IMG/VR virus record: IMGVR_UViG_3300022602_000078
Coordinates: 1 to 64,000 of that record
Source: a virus
DNA: 64,000 nt
Direction: 5' to 3' (one strand)
Positions within the stretch are counted from its first letter, which is position 1; each line of letters begins with the position of its first letter. This document shows positions 33,543 to 42,264 of this stretch, one piece after another. A model generated the notes under the pieces. That model searched no databases. It was not told where the DNA came from and was given only the letters and a program-made list of their open reading frames with translations. The translations under genes and the position numbers were made by a program.

Positions 33543-35316
33543 TTTCTACATCAGTGCTATAATTGGTAAAACCATTTTCTTTAATGACACGTAATACATT
33601 GTTCACACGACCAATCAATTCGTCTTTATGTGAAATGAGATATATATTTTTTCCTCGTTCGCGAGCCATCTTTTTCAATACTGCCAGAGAGCTTTCTACA
33701 CCGGCACTATCTAAACCGGCATCGATTAATTCGTCGATAAACAATAAATTAATGCTTTGGTACAATCCTTCCCAAACATCTCGGAAAGAAAAACTTAAAC
33801 TTAAAATTAATCTATTACGTTCTCCTCGAGACAAATTATCAAAGTCTAGTTCTTGACCTAGTTGTGTAATTTCTACTGTTAAATCATTTTGGAATACTAC
33901 TTTGTGAGGTAATCCTAAACGATCGATATAATATGCTAATCTTTTGTTCAAATAGTTTAAATTTTGATCAATAATTTTTTTACGTATAAAACTATCTTTA
34001 TTCGTTAATAGTTTATGTAAGAATTCTTGGTGATCTCTTAGTTTTGTTAATTCATTAATTGAATCCCAAGAAATATCTTGAATGGCGGATTTCTTTAAAT
34101 CTTCGATTTGTTCTTCATACGGATTTTCTTCCACCATTCTTTCAGCAAGGCTTTTTTCTAAATTATCTAAATTATTTTTATGACCTAATGCTTCTGCTTC
34201 GGTATCGTAAAATGTAATAGGTCTGCGAGATAGTTTTCCTATTTCAGCAATATTAGCAGTAACACCCCCGAGGTCATCTTTAAGTTTAAAAAGATACGCA
34301 GCGGCTTCGTTTAAATTCTTTTCGGCTGCGGCAGACATTTCTCGATGTTTATGATCCTGTAATTGCTGTTCACAAGAAGGGCAAGTATGATCTTTTAATT
34401 TATTTGCTTCCTTCTTATATTTTTCTACAGATTTTTCAGCCTGGGTAAGAGCTGATTCTAATGTAGCCTTCTGCTTATTAAGGCTAGTAATTTTATTATT
34501 ATTTTCTTCCCAAGTTTTTAGTTCTATATGTAATTTTAATTCTTTATCGATATTAACCGATTCCAAATCAGCAATAGCCTTAGCAAGATTTTCTATGTCT
34601 TGTTCTTTTTTAGTATTCCATGCTGAACTCTTAATTCCTAAACTATCGATACTTTTTTGTACATTATTGTTAGCAGTTTTAATTGCCTCGATACGATTAT
34701 TTTCAGATAAGATAGCATCTTTGGATTCTTTAATTAATAATTTTAAGGCTTCTGCTTTTTCACTTAATAGTGTAATACCTAGTAGTTGTTCAATAACCTC
34801 ACGTTGATCCGCAGCACTCATGCTTAAAAATGGTTCAGTATAAGTGTTTAATGCCACAAGATGTTTAAACATTGTGTGAGACATTTCTAATTTTTGTTCA
34901 ATAGTCTTTTGTGTCTCTCGACTATCACCTTGGCTATCGTCCTCACCGGCATCGTCCATCTTTAATTGTTCTTCGTTAACATACAGTTTTAGTACGTTAG
35001 GTTTACGGCCTCTTTCGATTCGATACTTATTACCGTCTTTTTCAAATTCTACGGTAACTAACATGGATTTGCCATTAATCTTGTTAATTAAGTTTTCTTT
35101 TCGAATGTTGGTTAATGCTTGTCCATATAGAGCATAACTTAGTGCATTAATAATAGTAGTCTTACCAGTACCGTTTCTGCTGCCGGTATCCTCACCACCG
35201 AGATCAAGATTGCTGCCTAATACAAGAGTCAGCTGTTGTCGATCAAAATCTACAGCCTGGGTTTGGTTTCCAACTGATAGGAAATTCTTCACGGTTATAT
35301 TACGGATCTTAAACAT
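33532..35316 (-). CDS. 46: Recombination endonuclease subunit gp46 (Rad50/SbcC-like ATPase)
   Basis: SMC-type ATPase that works with gp47 to resect DNA ends for phage recombination-dependent replication. Walker A is GSRNGTGKTT at residues 45-54. A central coiled coil is broken by a CPSC zinc hook near residue 311. The signature LSRGERNRL is near 500 and Walker B, LLFIDELIDAGLD, near 520-530. At 594 residues it is close to T4 gp46 (560). Its ATG overlaps the stop of the HNH gene upstream by 8 bases. An intact gene by all visible motifs. Confidence 0.96.
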   Translation of the reverse strand: MFKIRNITVKNFLSVGNQTQAVDFDRQQLTLVLGSNLDLGGEDTGSRNGTGKTTIINALSYALYGQALTNIRKENLINKINGKSMLVTVEFEKDGNKYRIERGRKPNVLKLYVNEEQLKMDDAGEDDSQGDSRETQKTIEQKLEMSHTMFKHLVALNTYTEPFLSMSAADQREVIEQLLGITLLSEKAEALKLLIKESKDAILSENNRIEAIKTANNNVQKSIDSLGIKSSAWNTKKEQDIENLAKAIADLESVNIDKELKLHIELKTWEENNNKITSLNKQKATLESALTQAEKSVEKYKKEANKLKDHTCPSCEQQLQDHKHREMSAAAEKNLNEAAAYLFKLKDDLGGVTANIAEIGKLSRRPITFYDTEAEALGHKNNLDNLEKSLAERMVEENPYEEQIEDLKKSAIQDISWDSINELTKLRDHQEFLHKLLTNKDSFIRKKIIDQNLNYLNKRLAYYIDRLGLPHKVVFQNDLTVEITQLGQELDFDNLSRGERNRLILSLSFSFRDVWEGLYQSINLLFIDELIDAGLDSAGVESSLAVLKKMARERGKNIYLISHKDELIGRVNNVLRVIKENGFTNYSTDVENVA

Positions 35317-36172
35317 TGTGTCCTTTTATTTTTTCTTTAAGTTCTTTTAATGTTATCGAGCATTTAATGTATTTTGATCTATTTTCTTTATGTGGTAGCA
35401 TTGTTAAATTACAAATATGTCCAATAATTTCTGGAGAAACATTATTTTTAAACCCACGTGTGATGCTATACATGTGATCTAAATGATAATCAGTTCTCCC
35501 TCGCCTTTCATAATTTTCTAAAAGAGTTAAATTGTTTCTATTTGTTTCGGCCCATACTTTATTTTTATATAATTCAAATGCAGGAACTTCTTCTTCGGGT
35601 ATAGCAGTACCGTTTTTTACCCTAATTGCTCGACATCGTTGTCCTATTGCTCTACTTTCTTCCGGTGTTCTTTTTGCAATAGTATTTTTATGAGATTCTA
35701 CTGCTTTATGTTTTATATTAAAATCTTGTAAGGGATTTTCTACATTGTATTTTTCTAAACAAGTTTGTTTACGTTTATTGTTAACAAGTTGAATATCTTT
35801 ATTTTTCCAAGTTTCTTGTTTTTTCTTTATTAATTGTTCGTGTGCTGTTTTATTTTGTCGATAGTTTTTATCATATGTTGCATCTTTTTTTAATTTAATT
35901 TTGTCGACCTTACTAACATTATTAACACCGTATTTTTCTATTGTAGTATTTGATGCTTTTTCTCTGTTATTAAAATTTTCATCCCCATACCTTTCTTTTT
36001 TAGTTGCTTTATTTTTAGCGGTATTCTTAAAATTTTCATCCCCATATTTTATTTTACAGGTTTCTCTTTTTCTCTTTTGTATTTCAGGACAGCCTGAGAC
36101 ACTTTTGCTACAACAAAATGTTCCATTTTTAAATTGATAAGACGCAGTTGTTTTACAATATTCACAAATCAT
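35309..36172 (-). CDS. Free-standing HNH homing endonuclease between gp47 and gp46
   Basis: The frame is open from 36202, but the Met at 36172 (MICEYCKTT) is the likely start; it overlaps the gp47 stop by 11 bases. The N-terminus has a Cys pair (CEYCKTT, CCSKSVSGC). Then come four repeats of K/R-Y-G/N-x-x-N (KYGDENFKN, RYGDENFNN, KYGVNNVSK, KYNVENPLQ), a DNA-binding motif of phage homing nucleases. The C-terminal HNH-like site is YHLDHMYSITRGF with LTMLPHKENRSKY (residues about 235-285 of the long frame). Both gene ends overlap gp47 and gp46, so it has been inserted without loss of either. Confidence 0.85.
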   Translation of the reverse strand: MICEYCKTTASYQFKNGTFCCSKSVSGCPEIQKRKRETCKIKYGDENFKNTAKNKATKKERYGDENFNNREKASNTTIEKYGVNNVSKVDKIKLKKDATYDKNYRQNKTAHEQLIKKKQETWKNKDIQLVNNKRKQTCLEKYNVENPLQDFNIKHKAVESHKNTIAKRTPEESRAIGQRCRAIRVKNGTAIPEEEVPAFELYKNKVWAETNRNNLTLLENYERRGRTDYHLDHMYSITRGFKNNVSPEIIGHICNLTMLPHKENRSKYIKCSITLKELKEKIKGHNV

Positions 36173-37175
36173 TATATATTTCCATAAGTAGTCTAGAATC
36201 AAATTGGTCTGATTCTATTGTATTTATGCTTTCAGTAACGATTTGATCTACACTTTCAAACTTGCTGTCAGGATTATCATCTATAATTCCTTCTAAATTA
36301 GTTTTATCTTGTATAAGACTAATTTCTCTAATATCATAATCATTAATAAATGTTTCTTTGATGAAACTAGCTTCTTCAAAACTAATATCGATATCTAAGT
36401 TCACTTTAATATGCATCTTAGACTGCATAATTTCATCTTTACGATCGATCAGTTCAGATAATTTTATATTAATATACTTAGGAGCATCAGGCCATGTTTT
36501 AAATTCCGGCTTTCCTCCCCATCCCAAAATCATCATACCTCTATCATTATCACCCGCATCAGCAAAATTGTGTGGAAATGCATTGCCAATATAAATTACT
36601 TTACCTTTTTGTTGACGTTTGTGAAAATGTCCACTAAAAATGTAATCAGGGCCATTAAAATCTTCGGCACGTAATTGGCCATGATCGGGCATTTGTATCA
36701 TTGCGTTCATATAAAATAGCGGCAATTCAAAATGTCCAAATACATATTTGCTTTTTAAAGCCTTCATATTTTTCCATTCGTCACCGATTAACCATGGAAC
36801 CAAAGTCACATCTCCTATTGTAGTAATTTCTTCTACGACAGTGACGCCAGGTATATGATGGCCAAACCCCGAACTATGAATCTCTCGGCTATCTTTATAA
36901 AATAAGTCGTGATTGCCGGGAAACCAAAAAAACTGTTCAAAGGCAGCTCCTAATTTTTCTAAACAACGGAGACTGGAGTCTAACGTATATAGATTTAAAC
37001 TATTACGATGATGACTCCAGTCTCCCAGAAAGATACAAGTTTCGCAACCGGCTTCCTGCGCCTGTTCGATAAACCAGTCTACAAACTCCTCGCAATCTTT
37101 GAGATGTGTAGGCGAATTGGACTTTAGACCAAAATGAATATCTGTCATCGCGGCTACTTTTTTAAATAAACCCAT
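36162..37175 (-). CDS. 47: Recombination endonuclease subunit gp47 (Mre11/SbcD-like)
   Basis: Metallophosphoesterase partner of gp46. All phosphoesterase motifs are present: D-I-H at residues 12-14, GDWSHH at 51-56, GNHD at 87-90, a GHFE site near 147-150 and GHFH at 182-185. Length 337 matches T4 gp47 (339). The pair processes double-strand ends for recombination and replication. It follows gp55 on the same strand and is followed by the HNH gene and then gp46. Confidence 0.96.
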   Translation of the reverse strand: MGLFKKVAAMTDIHFGLKSNSPTHLKDCEEFVDWFIEQAQEAGCETCIFLGDWSHHRNSLNLYTLDSSLRCLEKLGAAFEQFFWFPGNHDLFYKDSREIHSSGFGHHIPGVTVVEEITTIGDVTLVPWLIGDEWKNMKALKSKYVFGHFELPLFYMNAMIQMPDHGQLRAEDFNGPDYIFSGHFHKRQQKGKVIYIGNAFPHNFADAGDNDRGMMILGWGGKPEFKTWPDAPKYINIKLSELIDRKDEIMQSKMHIKVNLDIDISFEEASFIKETFINDYDIREISLIQDKTNLEGIIDDNPDSKFESVDQIVTESINTIESDQFDSRLLMEIYNDL

Positions 37176-37199
37176 TATATTTCTTTGGCCTTATATCCG

Positions 37200-37340
37200 T
37201 TATGGAATTCCTATATTTTTTGATTTTTCTAAAACAGTATCGGCACATTGGCCGATCTGCCTTCGGAATTCGTTTTCAAAGTATAACATACGACCATCTT
37301 CAATTTCAACCTTCGGTAGAATCTTCTTCAGCAGTGTCAT
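37200..37340 (-). CDS. Possible small protein overlapping the gp55 3' end (46 aa)
   Basis: The frame reads MTLLKKILPKVEIEDGRMLYFENEFRRQIGQCADTVLEKSKNIGIP in two halves: a start within the last 12 codons of gp55 and most of the protein in the gap before gp47. The composition is protein-like, and the interval would otherwise be an unusually long gap in this compact cluster. A longer frame from 37400 exists but overlaps gp55 more. No family recognised; start uncertain (an ATG at 37289 is the other choice). Confidence 0.45.
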   Translation of the reverse strand: MTLLKKILPKVEIEDGRMLYFENEFRRQIGQCADTVLEKSKNIGIP

Positions 37341-38214
37341 TGCTTTTGGGCATACGAATATTTTTATATATTTCTGCTTGTCGAGCACTTTCCACAGCAA
37401 ATTCTTGACTATTTTGTCTAGTTGAACTAGGTGTTAATCCTGCTTCTTCTAGCAAATCGTCTCGAATATTCTGACTTTTCTTTTCCAAATTTAGTATTCG
37501 AGTAAATGAATTAGTTACGGCCGCAGTATAATAAGCAAAGGGATTTTCGCTTTTACTTTCATCAAATTGTAGTCCAATATGACTTAGTTGTAGAATAGCT
37601 TGCCCTCGCATTTCGTCGACATATGTATAACCGCGCCAATTGCTACGTTGTGCATAGCGTTCGCTAAGTTTAATATACATTTTACCTAAATTTTCAGTAA
37701 TACGTCCATGATCTTTGGAAAATTTACCAGTTTTGATTCCGCCTTTCCAATGACTTTTACCCACGCATATTAATTCGCCATTATCATCATATTTCCAATG
37801 TTGGAATGGGGGAAAATTTACTTTATCGTGATTATCGGCGCGTGTTTTAGTAGTTTTCTTGCGTCCCGGAGCCAATGGAATATGATCAAATGTCATAATC
37901 CTAATAATTACATCTGTTTTAGCGATAGTTTTGTAATCGGCAATACATTCCGATAATTTAATTTTTTTATCACCGCTAGCTCTAGCAACGGAAAATGCTT
38001 GAATACCCAATCTTTTAGCACGATTACGTTTAGCATCTGCTATAGTTCGAATATTAATCTTATCTAAACTTGTTAAAATAATATCATATTGATGATATTC
38101 GGGTTTACTAAAACTAGAAAATGAACATTTGCTTTTATGGATCTCTGCTAACAAGTCTTTATTATTTAGGTATTTTATTTTTCTTGTGATTATCGGTATT
38201 CCGGCGTTTGTCAT
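37306..38214 (-). CDS. 55: Late-transcription sigma factor gp55
   Basis: The C-terminal third is the diagnostic part: YTYVDEMRGQAILQLSHIGLQF, ENPFAYYTAAVTNSFTRILN and KKSQNIRDDLLEEAGLTPS, near residues 195-270. This matches gp55 of T4-like phages, a small sigma factor that sends host RNA polymerase to TATAAATA promoters. The N-terminal 150 residues, which look basic, are extra compared with T4 gp55 (185 residues in all). A sigma70-type promoter lies just upstream. First gene of the minus-strand cluster that continues into gp47 and gp46. Confidence 0.92.
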   Translation of the reverse strand: MTNAGIPIITRKIKYLNNKDLLAEIHKSKCSFSSFSKPEYHQYDIILTSLDKINIRTIADAKRNRAKRLGIQAFSVARASGDKKIKLSECIADYKTIAKTDVIIRIMTFDHIPLAPGRKKTTKTRADNHDKVNFPPFQHWKYDDNGELICVGKSHWKGGIKTGKFSKDHGRITENLGKMYIKLSERYAQRSNWRGYTYVDEMRGQAILQLSHIGLQFDESKSENPFAYYTAAVTNSFTRILNLEKKSQNIRDDLLEEAGLTPSSTRQNSQEFAVESARQAEIYKNIRMPKSNDTAEEDSTEG

Positions 38215-38238
38215 TCTTATTATTATCCTTGTAGTGCA

Positions 38239-38266
38239 ATTATAGCATAAATTTGTTATTTGTCAA
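38239..38266 (-). promoter_or_regulatory. Host-type sigma70 promoter for gp55
   Basis: On the minus strand TTGACA (38266-38261), a 16-base spacer and TATAAT (38244-38239), both perfect consensus boxes. The gp55 ATG follows 25 bases later. This fits early transcription of gp55 by unmodified host polymerase. Confidence 0.85.
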
Positions 38267-38302
38267 CAAATTATCGTATTAAATTAGCATTTTATTTATT
38301 GG

Positions 38303-38309
38303 TTAAATA
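38303..38309 (+). promoter_or_regulatory. Weak late promoter candidate, TTAAATA
   Basis: TTAAATA lies 19 bases before the ATG of the 256-residue gene, with AAGGAG between. It is a partial match only. It is the best candidate in the divergent gap for the plus-strand baseplate operon. Confidence 0.35.
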
Positions 38310-38327
38310 GCATATAAGGAGTATTTT

Positions 38328-39098
38328 ATGGCCGAGGTTACTTCAATACAAGATGGGGAAGAATTATCACAGGATGCTAATGCGCCCAGTGAAGTTGTAG
38401 TAAGGGCTGCTGTTAATTTAAATGGTGGAGAACCACCTGCTGATCCGCCTGTTCGAGTTACTACAACAAATGCACAAGGACAAGTTATTACCCCCACAGA
38501 TTTGCGGGTCAAAATAATAGTTCCAAAATCTTATATAAGATCATCCACAGCGGGCCTTGCCAATGAATTATATAATATACAAGGTATAGTTTTTCCATAC
38601 ACTCCTCAAATTACATATGATGTTAAAGCAGATTATTCTCCAGTTAATCCTACTCATGGAAATTATACTCAATATTTTTATCAACATAGTTCAATCGGTC
38701 CTATTAATATTAACGGAAAAATCACAGTTCAAAATGATAAAGACGCTGGGGTTTATTTGGCCATAACACATCTACTTAAAGCATTAACAAAAATGAAATT
38801 TGGAACAGATTTAGATGCTGGATCGCCTCCTCCTATTTGTAGATTAAGTGCCTATGGGCAGTATATGATGCGCGATATACCGATTGTTATAAGCTCTTAT
38901 AGAATAGATCTTCCGCCTGATGTTGATTATTTTACCTTGGGTAAAAATACAGTCTACGCTCAATATAAACAAGCAATGGTTCCTATCGTATCTACAATTA
39001 ACATAACTTGTTATCCGATGTATAGTAGGAATGAGTTATCGAAATTTTCAGTTGATAATTTTCTTAACGCATATGCCGCTAATTCACAATATCTATAA
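38328..39098 (+). CDS. Baseplate/tail structural protein (256 aa), family unnamed
   Basis: The protein has a disordered first 60 residues, then a folded core: RVKIIVPKSYI, GIVFPYTPQITYDVKADYSPVNPTHGNYTQYFYQHSS, ITVQNDKDAGVYLAITHLLKALTKMKFG, GSPPPICRLSAYGQYM and DLPPDVDYFTLG. I recall similar proteins in aquatic T4-like phages next to gp53, but I cannot assign a T4 number. It may be a tube-baseplate junction protein. It has a clear AAGGAG ribosome site and opens the plus-strand baseplate operon, 6 bases ahead of gp53. Confidence 0.75.
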   Translation: MAEVTSIQDGEELSQDANAPSEVVVRAAVNLNGGEPPADPPVRVTTTNAQGQVITPTDLRVKIIVPKSYIRSSTAGLANELYNIQGIVFPYTPQITYDVKADYSPVNPTHGNYTQYFYQHSSIGPININGKITVQNDKDAGVYLAITHLLKALTKMKFGTDLDAGSPPPICRLSAYGQYMMRDIPIVISSYRIDLPPDVDYFTLGKNTVYAQYKQAMVPIVSTINITCYPMYSRNELSKFSVDNFLNAYAANSQYL

Positions 39099-39104
39099 TC
39101 TAAT

Positions 39105-39407
39105 ATGACTACATATAAAAACGACAGTCCTTATTATGCAACCACTTCCACTAATGCTGGATATCTAGGTGTGATGACCTATCGAGATGTGCCGTATCAA
39201 TCTGATGATATTTTATTTACAGTTACTAATGAATATCAATATCGTCCAGATTTATTAGCATATGATTTGTATAATAATTCTAATTTGTGGTGGGTATTTG
39301 CTATGAGAAATCTTTCCACAATTAAAGATCCGGTATATGATCTTGTAACAGGCACACAAATTTATCTACCTAAACTTAGTACATTAAAAAAAATATTAGG
39401 AATATAA
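39105..39407 (+). CDS. 53: Baseplate wedge subunit gp53
   Basis: Matches the gp53 wedge family: YRDVPYQSDDILFTVTNEYQYRPDLLAYDLY, NLWWVFAMRN, IKDPVYDL and a final IYLPKLSTLKK. At 100 residues it is shorter than T4 gp53 (196) and consists of the conserved LysM-like core. It joins baseplate wedges into the full ring. It is packed between the 256- and 950-residue genes with gaps of 6 and 1 bases. Confidence 0.9.
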   Translation: MTTYKNDSPYYATTSTNAGYLGVMTYRDVPYQSDDILFTVTNEYQYRPDLLAYDLYNNSNLWWVFAMRNLSTIKDPVYDLVTGTQIYLPKLSTLKKILGI

Positions 39408-39408
39408 T

Positions 39409-42261
39409 ATGGGTGAATTGAAAACAGATAATACAGATATTGTTCAAAAAACATATACTTTATCTAGATCCCCTGTGGAAACCGAATCAGTACAAACTAA
39501 ATCTACAGCAACTAATATTTTAAATTCTTATAAATCTTATACATATAATTTTACAATGGCTGTTTTACCAATAGAAATGGCCAGCGATCCTAATACATAT
39601 AGAACTAATACAACAGGCAATGATCCTCTAGCAGGATATACTATATTAAGATCGGGCGGAAAAGGAGGGCAGCCGTTTAAAGCTCCTGATTTTGCAACAC
39701 CAGAAAATTTGCTTACTGCAGAATTTAATGCTGATCTTCCTCGTTACTCATCATCTGAAAATATTACTAATTCCGATGGTACTATTACCGAAACCCCTAG
39801 AAGATCTTTAGGCGTAAATGTAGAATCTCAACAGAGATTGTCTTTAATAAAAGAAGGTCCGGGGATAGTTACAGATTTTAATAATAGTCCTTGGGTAAAT
39901 TTTGATTATTATATCGATAATGTTGAAATAAAAACGATAATGGCTCCATCTCGAGCTGCACACACAACTATTGTACAATCGATATCGTTTGACGTTTATG
40001 AACCTTATAGTGTTAGTGGATTTTTAGAAACAATACAAGTAGCAAGTATAACGGCGGGCCATATTAATTATATGCAAGCAGTATTTCTATTAAGAATAAA
40101 ATTTTTAGGATACCCCGATGATCAATTGGATCCAGGAGAACCCGAAACAGTCGATAAAAGTACAAGATATTTTCCTTTTCATTTTACAAAATTAGATGTT
40201 GATGTGACAGAACAGGGTACTCGATATCATTGCCAAGCGGTTCCTATGGATCAATTAGCACTTGGACAGTCTAATCGTTTACAACGACCTATAAGAATAG
40301 TCGGGGAAACAGTGGCAGAAGTTTTAACCAATTTAATGGTTAGCATTAATAATGGCATATATGCAGATGCAAAAAGTGGTAAAGAACAAATTGCTGGTCC
40401 AAATACAAATGATACTTATGCTATCGAATTTCCTTCTATTGTAAATAAAAAATGGGATACTACAGTACCTAATACAATATCAAAGTCAAAAGTCGCTAGG
40501 TTATTTTTACAAAAAAGTATTTTCGGATTTCTTGATCCAAAAGACGCAAAATCCAGCAATTACAAATTTGACGATGAAGAAGGAGCAACCTATGCAAATA
40601 CTCATGTTAATCCTACTGATGTAGCTATGGTATTTCCGGCAGATGCTAATATAAATGAAATTATTGATTCTGTTATACGCGATAGCGATTATTTAAGCAG
40701 TATATTAAGCAATGATACCTTACAAGTTGATTCAAATGATATGATCGACTTTTGGAAAGTAACTTTAAAAGTTGAAATAGGGCCGTATGATTTTGTATGG
40801 GGAAAAAATTCTAAAAAATATACATATCGTGTTGCACCCCATAAGATACATTATACACAAATTCCGGGATTTCAACAAACTAATGCAGATCCTGCAAAAT
40901 TACAAAATTTAATATTAAGAAATTATAACTATATCTATACTGGCCAAAATGTCGATATATTAAATTTTAAATTAAATTTTAATACATTGTTTTATGAACC
41001 ATTGGCTAGAGCAATGGGTAATAATCAAATAATACCTAGTAGTGAATCATTAGTTCCTGGTGAAACTGCTGAACAAAAGAAAAAAGCACAAACTGATTTA
41101 GAATCAATACAAAGAAAATTTATTGGTAGACCTGTAACACTTCCAGATGGATTTGCAAGTAAATTAAATCAAAAAAACGCAGGCATTCCATCAAAAGATC
41201 CTTTTGCTATACAAGCAAAAAATATGTTTAATTCATTATTATCAAATTCCCAGTATAGTATGTTAAAGGGGGATCTTGAAATAATCGGCGATCCTTTCTA
41301 TTTGGTTACCGGCGGATTGGGAAATTATTTTCCTGATCAAAATGAACTCACCCCCGCAGAAACAGTGGATGGTGAAGTCAATCATAATTATTCGCAAGTA
41401 TTAATAGAAGTTGATTTTAAAAATCCCGTAGATATCGATGACAGATCGTTGTCAACTAATGGAACAGGAATGGCAATTTTTGATAATAAGAAAGTTTCTT
41501 TTACAGGAATATATATGGTCACGCAAGCTACTTCTGTTTTTAGAGAAGGCGTATTTAAGCAACATTTAAATCTTATTAGAATGGTAGCAGTTGATGTGGA
41601 TCCTAAAATAAAAGTTATTCCGATCGAACAAGTAATGGAATCTAACCCTAATCCTTATGATAAGTCAGTTCCCGATGCAGGCAAAGAAAAAATAGTCAAA
41701 ACTCCATCATCTATACTTAATTTAATAAAAGGTATTCAAACTGTCGAGGGGTCTATTCAAAATGCTATTAATACTATAAACAATAAAATTAACGGTGGAA
41801 TTAGTGCTGCTCAAGCAGAACTTAATAGTGTAATGAACACTATCAAGGCTGAAATATCACCAGTTACTTCTACAATATCGGATATAACATCGAAAATTCA
41901 GGGAGCTTCATCTGCATTATCTAATGCCGCAACGAAATTAGGATTAACCCCAGGACAAACAGCATCTTTATCATTGCTTCAAATACAAACAATGGTAAAA
42001 ATAGCTCAATCTCTACCGCAAAATTCTAATTTGTCGCAATCATTAGCTAATGGTCTTGTACTTACATCTGCGGCATCGTTATCTAATATACCTCCAGCAC
42101 AACCTGCAACAATAGCACCTCCGACGGGACAAACCATTAATGGAAAATATTATACATTTGAACAAATACAAGCTAATAAAGATGCTAGTGATGCATCGGG
42201 AATTCCTTTAAGTGCATACTATGGTATAAGTTCTTCTCAATCAACAGGAAAAGGACTTTAA
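39409..42261 (+). CDS. Large baseplate protein upstream of the spike (950 aa)
   Basis: Residues about 40-270 include YTYNFTMAVLPIEMASDPNTYR, WVNFDYYIDNVEIKTIM and ISFDVYEPYSVSGFLETIQVAS, a pattern I recall from large structural proteins of aquatic T4-like phages. The middle is mixed alpha/beta (residues 270-750) and includes FVWGKNSKKYTYRVAPHK. The C-terminal 200 residues form helical, coiled-coil-like repeats of Ile/Ala/Asn. It sits directly before the gp5-like spike, which suggests a hub protein of gp27 type; that is inference only. It overlaps no neighbour and is probably co-translated with gp53. Confidence 0.7.
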   Translation: MGELKTDNTDIVQKTYTLSRSPVETESVQTKSTATNILNSYKSYTYNFTMAVLPIEMASDPNTYRTNTTGNDPLAGYTILRSGGKGGQPFKAPDFATPENLLTAEFNADLPRYSSSENITNSDGTITETPRRSLGVNVESQQRLSLIKEGPGIVTDFNNSPWVNFDYYIDNVEIKTIMAPSRAAHTTIVQSISFDVYEPYSVSGFLETIQVASITAGHINYMQAVFLLRIKFLGYPDDQLDPGEPETVDKSTRYFPFHFTKLDVDVTEQGTRYHCQAVPMDQLALGQSNRLQRPIRIVGETVAEVLTNLMVSINNGIYADAKSGKEQIAGPNTNDTYAIEFPSIVNKKWDTTVPNTISKSKVARLFLQKSIFGFLDPKDAKSSNYKFDDEEGATYANTHVNPTDVAMVFPADANINEIIDSVIRDSDYLSSILSNDTLQVDSNDMIDFWKVTLKVEIGPYDFVWGKNSKKYTYRVAPHKIHYTQIPGFQQTNADPAKLQNLILRNYNYIYTGQNVDILNFKLNFNTLFYEPLARAMGNNQIIPSSESLVPGETAEQKKKAQTDLESIQRKFIGRPVTLPDGFASKLNQKNAGIPSKDPFAIQAKNMFNSLLSNSQYSMLKGDLEIIGDPFYLVTGGLGNYFPDQNELTPAETVDGEVNHNYSQVLIEVDFKNPVDIDDRSLSTNGTGMAIFDNKKVSFTGIYMVTQATSVFREGVFKQHLNLIRMVAVDVDPKIKVIPIEQVMESNPNPYDKSVPDAGKEKIVKTPSSILNLIKGIQTVEGSIQNAINTINNKINGGISAAQAELNSVMNTIKAEISPVTSTISDITSKIQGASSALSNAATKLGLTPGQTASLSLLQIQTMVKIAQSLPQNSNLSQSLANGLVLTSAASLSNIPPAQPATIAPPTGQTINGKYYTFEQIQANKDASDASGIPLSAYYGISSSQSTGKGL

Positions 42262-42264
42262 TTT

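Noticed and set aside
35309-36202. Start of the HNH gene at 36202
   Set aside because: It would place 10 extra residues inside the gp47 coding end; the Met at 36172 starts a Cys-pair motif and gives the compact overlap normal for this cluster.
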